From: Bacteroidales bacterium
GTDB taxonomy: Bacteria > Bacteroidota > Bacteroidia > Bacteroidales > VadinHA17
NCBI GenBank assembly: GCA_003157015.1
Contig: PMIJ01000114.1
Coordinates: 1-64,000, forward strand
Direction: 5' to 3'
Length of the DNA stretch: 64,000 nucleotides
In this document: piece by piece, positions 62,898 to 64,000 of the stretch
How positions within the stretch are numbered: position 1 is the stretch's first letter
Layout of the letters: each line of letters begins with the position of its first letter
Translations under genes and position numbers: made by a program
Notes under the pieces: generated by a model
What the model was told of the DNA's origin: nothing
The model's database searches: none
What the model saw: the letters and a program-made list of their open reading frames with translations, nothing else

Positions 62898-63293
62898 TCA
62901 ACTTAAGGAGTTGAATATAGTAAAATATGGAGAGAGTTTAGTACAAAACAGAATGTAAAGTAATGAAATTAAGCCTGATACATTTCCCCTCCTTTTGAAG
63001 GAGGGGTGGCCGGACCACTTTATAATTATGATACAAATGCTGATACCGGCCGGGGTGGTTGATTGATATTCACCGTGCGGATTCCCATCAAGCTCAATTA
63101 CAAGTTTTTCTGAAGCACAAAAAAAGTCAACTATGTAGTTACCTATACTGTGTTGTCTTCTGAATTTTCTTGCATTAAGTTTTTTTGATTTTAAAATATT
63201 CCATAACACAGCCTCAGCAGAAGTGGACTTGTTCCTAAGTGATGATCTGAAGAATTTAAGGCTTTTCCTGTTAAAGAGGTTTTGGTTTTTCAT
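62898..63293 (-). pseudogene. DUF559 nuclease-like gene, 3' end replaced by a palindromic repeat
   Basis: The first about 82 residues are a clear DUF559 domain (restriction/Vsr-like fold): SLRNKSTSAEAVLWNILKSKKL, KFRRQHSIGNYIVDFFCASEKLVIELDG. Immediately after this core the frame enters a palindromic repeat (TTPAGISICIIII, HPSFKRRGNVSG), so the C-terminal region of the fold, with its usual YDxxR-type helix, is missing. The gene sits alone inside the inverted-repeat-bounded cassette. It is probably inactive as written; the intact form would be about 120 residues. Confidence 0.8.
62986..63066. repeat. REP-like palindromic repeat, left copy
   Basis: CCCCTCCTTTTGAAGGAGGGG is a strong stem. It is followed by TGGCCGGACC, about 30 unique bases and ACCGGCCGGGGTGGTTGATT. 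The same two ends occur in inverse order at 63320-63406. This copy interrupts the DUF559 frame. Confidence 0.88.
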
Positions 63294-63319
63294 ACCAATA
63301 AAGGTAAGAAGAAATCAAT

Positions 63320-63406
63320 GAATCAACCACCCCGGTCGGGAAATAAAATACTGTATATATAAGATAATCAATCGTCCCGACCACCCCTCCTTCAAAAGGA
63401 GGGGAA
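63320..63406. repeat. REP-like palindromic repeat, right copy (inverted)
   Basis: AATCAACCACCCCGGTCGGG, about 35 bases, then CCCGACCACCCCTCC and TTCAAAAGGAGGGG. It is inverted relative to the left copy, so both face the DUF559 gene. The middle sequences differ between the copies. Confidence 0.88.
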
Positions 63407-63468
63407 ACTTTTTTATGCAGTATCTCATTCATCCCCAAAGCTTAAGTTGACGCCTATGGGGACAAGGG

Positions 63469-63978
63469 ACCTTGCACACGTCACAGAGTCTTTTAGATAA
63501 CCCAGTGTAAAGCCGTAAGATTGCCGCGTCCTCCTTTGTCGGACTCGCAATGACTCTGCAGGCAAGATAGTTTGTGGCTGGTTGTTATAGGAATTAGGTA
63601 GAATCGGCGAGGAGCGAAGCGACGAAGCAATCGTATGAAATAACGGACAGTTTAATTCAGGATATACCTTTATATATTATAGATGAAAATTGTTTCTACC
63701 TCTTTTGCTTATCAGATCAAAAATCAAAATTATTATTTGGATTGTGTCTAAATTACGATCCTCATATGAAGCGGGAAATTTATTGTATAATATTTAAAGA
63801 CAAGATTTTGACTCCTTTTTGACTCCTTTTTTAATAATTTTTTAATAAGCGGGAATAATTTATGAGAAATTAGTGTTGTTATTCTTGATTTTATTTTTAC
63901 CTTCGTTACCCGTGAACCTATCACCAATCGATGAATAAAGAAAATTCTTGTTTTATATTATAAACCCTTTTAACTAAC
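63469..63978. other. Intergenic region with the dispersed repeat
   Basis: No gene is supported. AGATTGCCGCGTCCTCC, ACTCGCAATGAC (63518-63553) and the inverse GAGGAGCGAAGCGACGAAGC (63609-63628) are diverged forms of the repeat at 26024-26079 and form a potential stem. Confidence 0.55.
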
Positions 63979-64000
63979 ATGTTTAAAAAACGACTGACTA
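63979..64000 (+). CDS. Possible gene start, cut by the window end
   Basis: ATG opens a frame reading MFKKRLT to the edge of the window. Lysine after the start would suit a signal peptide. Too short to confirm. Confidence 0.25.

Larger units (their letters stand above)
62880..63468. mobile_element. Mobile insertion cassette with IS231/IS4-type ends
   Basis: CATAGCCGTCAACTTAAG (62890-62907) and its inverse at 63441-63458 match at 17 of 18 bases. The exact 10-base sequence GGGACAAGGG lies immediately outside each (62880-62889 and 63459-63468). This is a complete terminal-inverted-repeat plus target-duplication structure around 569 bp with no transposase. From memory, IS231 ends read CATGCCCATCAACTTAAG-like, and IS4-family elements make 10-12 bp duplications. 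The only gene inside is the DUF559 remnant. Confidence 0.85.

Overview
The window looks like the chromosome of a Bacteroidota bacterium, probably an uncultured or environmental member of the Bacteroidales/Marinilabiliales type. The reasons are the AT-rich sequence, promoters of the TAnnTTTG type, many SPII lipoproteins, the futalosine menaquinone gene mqnA, a PPi-dependent phosphofructokinase, a FISUMP-domain lipoprotein, CRTAC1-type ASPIC/UnbV proteins, and polysaccharide-degradation genes. I see no rRNA, tRNA, CRISPR array or prophage.

Layout. 1-3.1 kb is a phosphate-uptake operon (porin, pstS, pstC, start of pstA) with a divergent Rrf2 regulator. 3.7-7.9 kb is a mixed minus-strand stretch: a frameshifted PLP decarboxylase, an HD protein, a small HTH protein with its own promoter and terminator, a GNAT enzyme and mqnA. 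purB and an MsbA-like ABC exporter follow on the plus strand. 11.3-30.9 kb is a hexuronate/pectin catabolic locus. Secreted GH35, GH105 and GH5 enzymes, an ExuT-like permease and a LacI regulator are joined by uxaC, a tagaturonate epimerase (uxaE), an SDR-type uxuB, kduI and kduD, plus gnd, pfp, a LarA-like protein, a Gfo/Idh oxidoreductase and a HAD phosphatase. Galacturonate can enter the glucuronate branch by epimerisation; uxuA, KDG kinase and KDPG aldolase are not in the window. 31-38.7 kb holds a peptidase, membrane proteins and a sulfur-handling cluster: two half-size YeeE/YedE transporters and three rhodanese-fold proteins, most of them lacking the usual catalytic Cys.

39.8-58.1 kb is the most unusual coding region, a long minus-strand run of mostly exported proteins. 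From its 5' end it encodes a CRTAC1 lipoprotein, a PD40-like mono-heme lipoprotein, a YVTN propeller fused to a MauG/CCP-like di-heme domain, a ligand-sensor-type propeller, a RidA-family protein, two Peripla_BP_6 proteins flanking a DAHP synthase, a 1185-aa TPR-FG-GAP-ASPIC lipoprotein, another CRTAC1 protein, an asparagine-synthetase-like enzyme without the glutaminase Cys, and a radical SAM enzyme. The propeller and cytochrome arrangement recalls hydrazine-synthase alpha and beta-gamma subunits, although the key ligand pattern is not conserved. No function is assigned.

58.7-62.7 kb has a FISUMP lipoprotein and an OmpR/CusS-type two-component system. At 62.88-63.47 kb is a 569-bp cassette with 18-bp terminal inverted repeats resembling IS231/IS4-family ends and a perfect 10-bp direct repeat on each side. 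Its only gene is a DUF559 nuclease-like gene, cut short by one of two inverted REP-like palindromes. Intergenic DNA across the window is rich in drifted short-period repeats and imperfect palindromes, many starting exactly at stop codons.
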